Assembly (NCBI GenBank): GCA_905198825.1
Contig: CAJKEF010000097.1
Coordinates: 1 to 5,458 of the forward strand
From: an uncultured Collinsella sp.
GTDB lineage: Bacteria > Actinomycetota > Coriobacteriia > Coriobacteriales > Coriobacteriaceae
Direction: 5' to 3'
Length of the DNA: 5,458 nucleotides
Below are positions 4,432 through 5,458 of this stretch, piece after piece. Below the pieces are notes generated by a model, which saw only the letters and a program-made list of their open reading frames with translations, made no database searches and was not told the origin of the DNA. Every line of letters starts with the position of its first letter. Position 1 is the stretch's first letter. The position numbers were made by a program, and so were the translations under genes.

Positions 4432-5458
4432 ATGCCCGACGACCGTAACGACAACAATTCCCAGACTCCCCGGGACCCAAAGATCCCGGGGATGCCCGGA
4501 GGCAAGAAACCAACGCGTACGGGCTGGCTGTATTTTCTTTTGGCTTGCGCGCTTCTGGGCTACGCCTTCTTTAACATGGGCTCCGGCTTTGCCAAATCCA
4601 GCAATACCGTAAAGCTCGCGACGAGCGAGATGGTCAGCGCCATCAAGCAGGATCGCGTCGAAGATTTGACCTATACGGTTCAGGACGGAAGCGTGACGGG
4701 CCATTATTGGAAGACGAAGAAGGACAAGGGCGATACGAGCGAGCTCAAGAGCTTCTCCTCGACCTATGTTGGCTCCGATTCGCTTGCCGAGCTCATGGCG
4801 GAGCACCCCGATACCAAGTACATCGTCAACACCAACGATCCCGATTTTTGGGGCGACTTGGCGATGAGTGTACTTCCGACGATTGCCCTGATCGCCATCA
4901 TGTTCTACTTTATGCGCCAGATGATGGGCGCCAACAACAGGAACATGCAGTTTGGCAAGACCAACGCCAAGACCAACGAGGCCACACGCCCCAAGGTCAA
5001 GTTTGAAGACGTTGCCGGCGTGGACGAGGCAGTCGAGGAGCTCGAGGAGATCCGTGACTTTTTGAGCGATCCGGATCGCTATCGCAAGCTGGGCGCCAAG
5101 ATCCCGCGTGGCGTGTTGCTGGTTGGCCCTCCGGGCACCGGTAAAACGCTGCTGGCCAAGGCCGTTGCCGGCGAGGCGGGCGTGCCGTTCTTTAGCATCT
5201 CGGGCTCTGACTTTGTGGAGATGTTCGTGGGCGTCGGCGCCAGCCGCGTGCGCGACCTCTTTAAGGAGGCCAAGTCCCAGGCCCCGTCGATCATCTTTAT
5301 CGACGAGATCGACGCCGTAGGACGTCAGCGCGGAGCCGGCTTGGGCGGCGGCCACGACGAGCGCGAGCAGACGCTTAACCAGCTGTTGGTTGAGATGGAC
5401 GGTTTTGAGGAGAGCGAGTCGGTCATCCTGATCGCTGCCACCAACCGCCCCGACATTC
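4432..5458 (+). CDS. ftsH: ATP-dependent zinc metalloprotease FtsH (5' part)
   Basis: FtsH is a hexameric membrane AAA+ protease that extracts and degrades misfolded membrane proteins and short-lived regulators. The window holds the first 342 residues with an open frame to the edge. A hydrophilic Asn/Asp/Pro-rich N-terminus (1-30) precedes TM1 (about 31-49, GWLYFLLACALLGYAFF). An extracytoplasmic domain (about 50-142) follows, then TM2 (about 143-162, LAMSVLPTIALIAIMFYFM). The AAA+ module opens with VKFEDVAGVDEAVEELEEI (189-207) and has Walker A GPPGTGKT (232-239), the pore loop MFVGVGAS (264-271), Walker B IIFIDEID (287-294) and TNRPD (337-341) with the sensor-1 Asn. The arginine finger, the HEXXH zinc site and the protease domain lie beyond the window. 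The ATG at 4432 is preferred over the in-frame ATG at 4492, which lacks an SD and directly follows a stable hairpin. It is co-transcribed with hpt (1-nt gap). Confidence 0.96.
   Translation, partial: MPDDRNDNNSQTPRDPKIPGMPGGKKPTRTGWLYFLLACALLGYAFFNMGSGFAKSSNTVKLATSEMVSAIKQDRVEDLTYTVQDGSVTGHYWKTKKDKGDTSELKSFSSTYVGSDSLAELMAEHPDTKYIVNTNDPDFWGDLAMSVLPTIALIAIMFYFMRQMMGANNRNMQFGKTNAKTNEATRPKVKFEDVAGVDEAVEELEEIRDFLSDPDRYRKLGAKIPRGVLLVGPPGTGKTLLAKAVAGEAGVPFFSISGSDFVEMFVGVGASRVRDLFKEAKSQAPSIIFIDEIDAVGRQRGAGLGGGHDEREQTLNQLLVEMDGFEESESVILIAATNRPDI
4467..4492 (+). repeat. Stable hairpin inside the ftsH start region
   Basis: TCCCCGGGA (4467-4475) and TCCCGGGGA (4484-4492) are perfectly complementary, nine mostly G-C pairs with an 8-nt loop (CCCAAAGA). 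It begins 35 nt after the A of the ftsH ATG and encodes the linker region S/T-P-R-D-P-K-I-P-G. Such a stem so near a start codon could slow early elongation or be a protein-binding site. It is too far into the gene to mask the SD directly. Confidence 0.55.

Noticed and set aside
3819..4505. Leftward open frame (228 codons) antisense to hpt
   Set aside because: It is a mirror of hpt and the ftsH start, with no family features, and it would run over the hpt promoter.
4306..5355. Long leftward open frame (349 codons) antisense to hpt and ftsH
   Set aside because: It overlaps highly conserved hpt and ftsH coding sequence. Its length is a side effect of GC-rich codon bias, and no motif or SD supports it.
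1..5458. A defence, CRISPR, toxin-antitoxin or mobile-element system
   Set aside because: No repeat array, transposase, recombinase, toxin-antitoxin pair or terminal inverted repeats were seen. All genes but one are recognisable housekeeping or stress genes.

Overview
The window looks like ordinary chromosomal DNA from a GC-rich Gram-positive bacterium. Codon use in the right-hand two thirds is GC-rich, Shine-Dalgarno sequences are clear, and the gene order tilS-hpt-ftsH is the one common in Firmicutes and Actinobacteria. The style of the proteins suggests a Coriobacteriia-like actinobacterium (Collinsella or a relative). That is an impression from sequence character, not a database match.

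Left part (1-823): this section is visibly more AT-rich than the rest. It opens with what looks like the 3' arm and U-tract of a terminator whose gene lies outside the window. A leftward gene of unknown function follows (79-546), encoding a hydrophilic protein with one C-terminal membrane anchor. A 277-bp AT-rich intergenic region separates it from the divergent small heat-shock gene. That region holds an inverted repeat, short direct repeats, HspR-box-like sequences and several -10-like hexamers.

Middle (824-2147): an Hsp20 family chaperone (824-1255, +) converges on a WalJ/YycJ-type metallo-beta-lactamase-fold hydrolase (1338-2147, -). A long hairpin between them looks able to terminate transcription from both sides.

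Right part (2196-5458): tilS (tRNA-Ile lysidine synthetase), hpt (hypoxanthine phosphoribosyltransferase) and ftsH (membrane AAA+ protease, cut by the window end) run rightward. tilS starts 48 bp from the divergent hydrolase gene. hpt has its own probable extended -10 promoter overlapping a nested palindrome. ftsH begins one base after the hpt stop, with its SD inside hpt, so these two are almost certainly co-transcribed. Together the cluster covers decoding fidelity (TilS), purine salvage (Hpt) and membrane protein quality control (FtsH). The nearby Hsp20 adds a second protein quality-control gene, but on a separate transcript.

No tRNA, rRNA, CRISPR array, insertion sequence or attachment site was seen. 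I found no evidence of an undescribed multi-gene system. The points most worth a second look are the unknown tail-anchored protein, the control region of hsp20 (HspR-like boxes and a possible SD-masking hairpin), the palindrome at the hpt promoter, and a stable hairpin just inside the ftsH reading frame.
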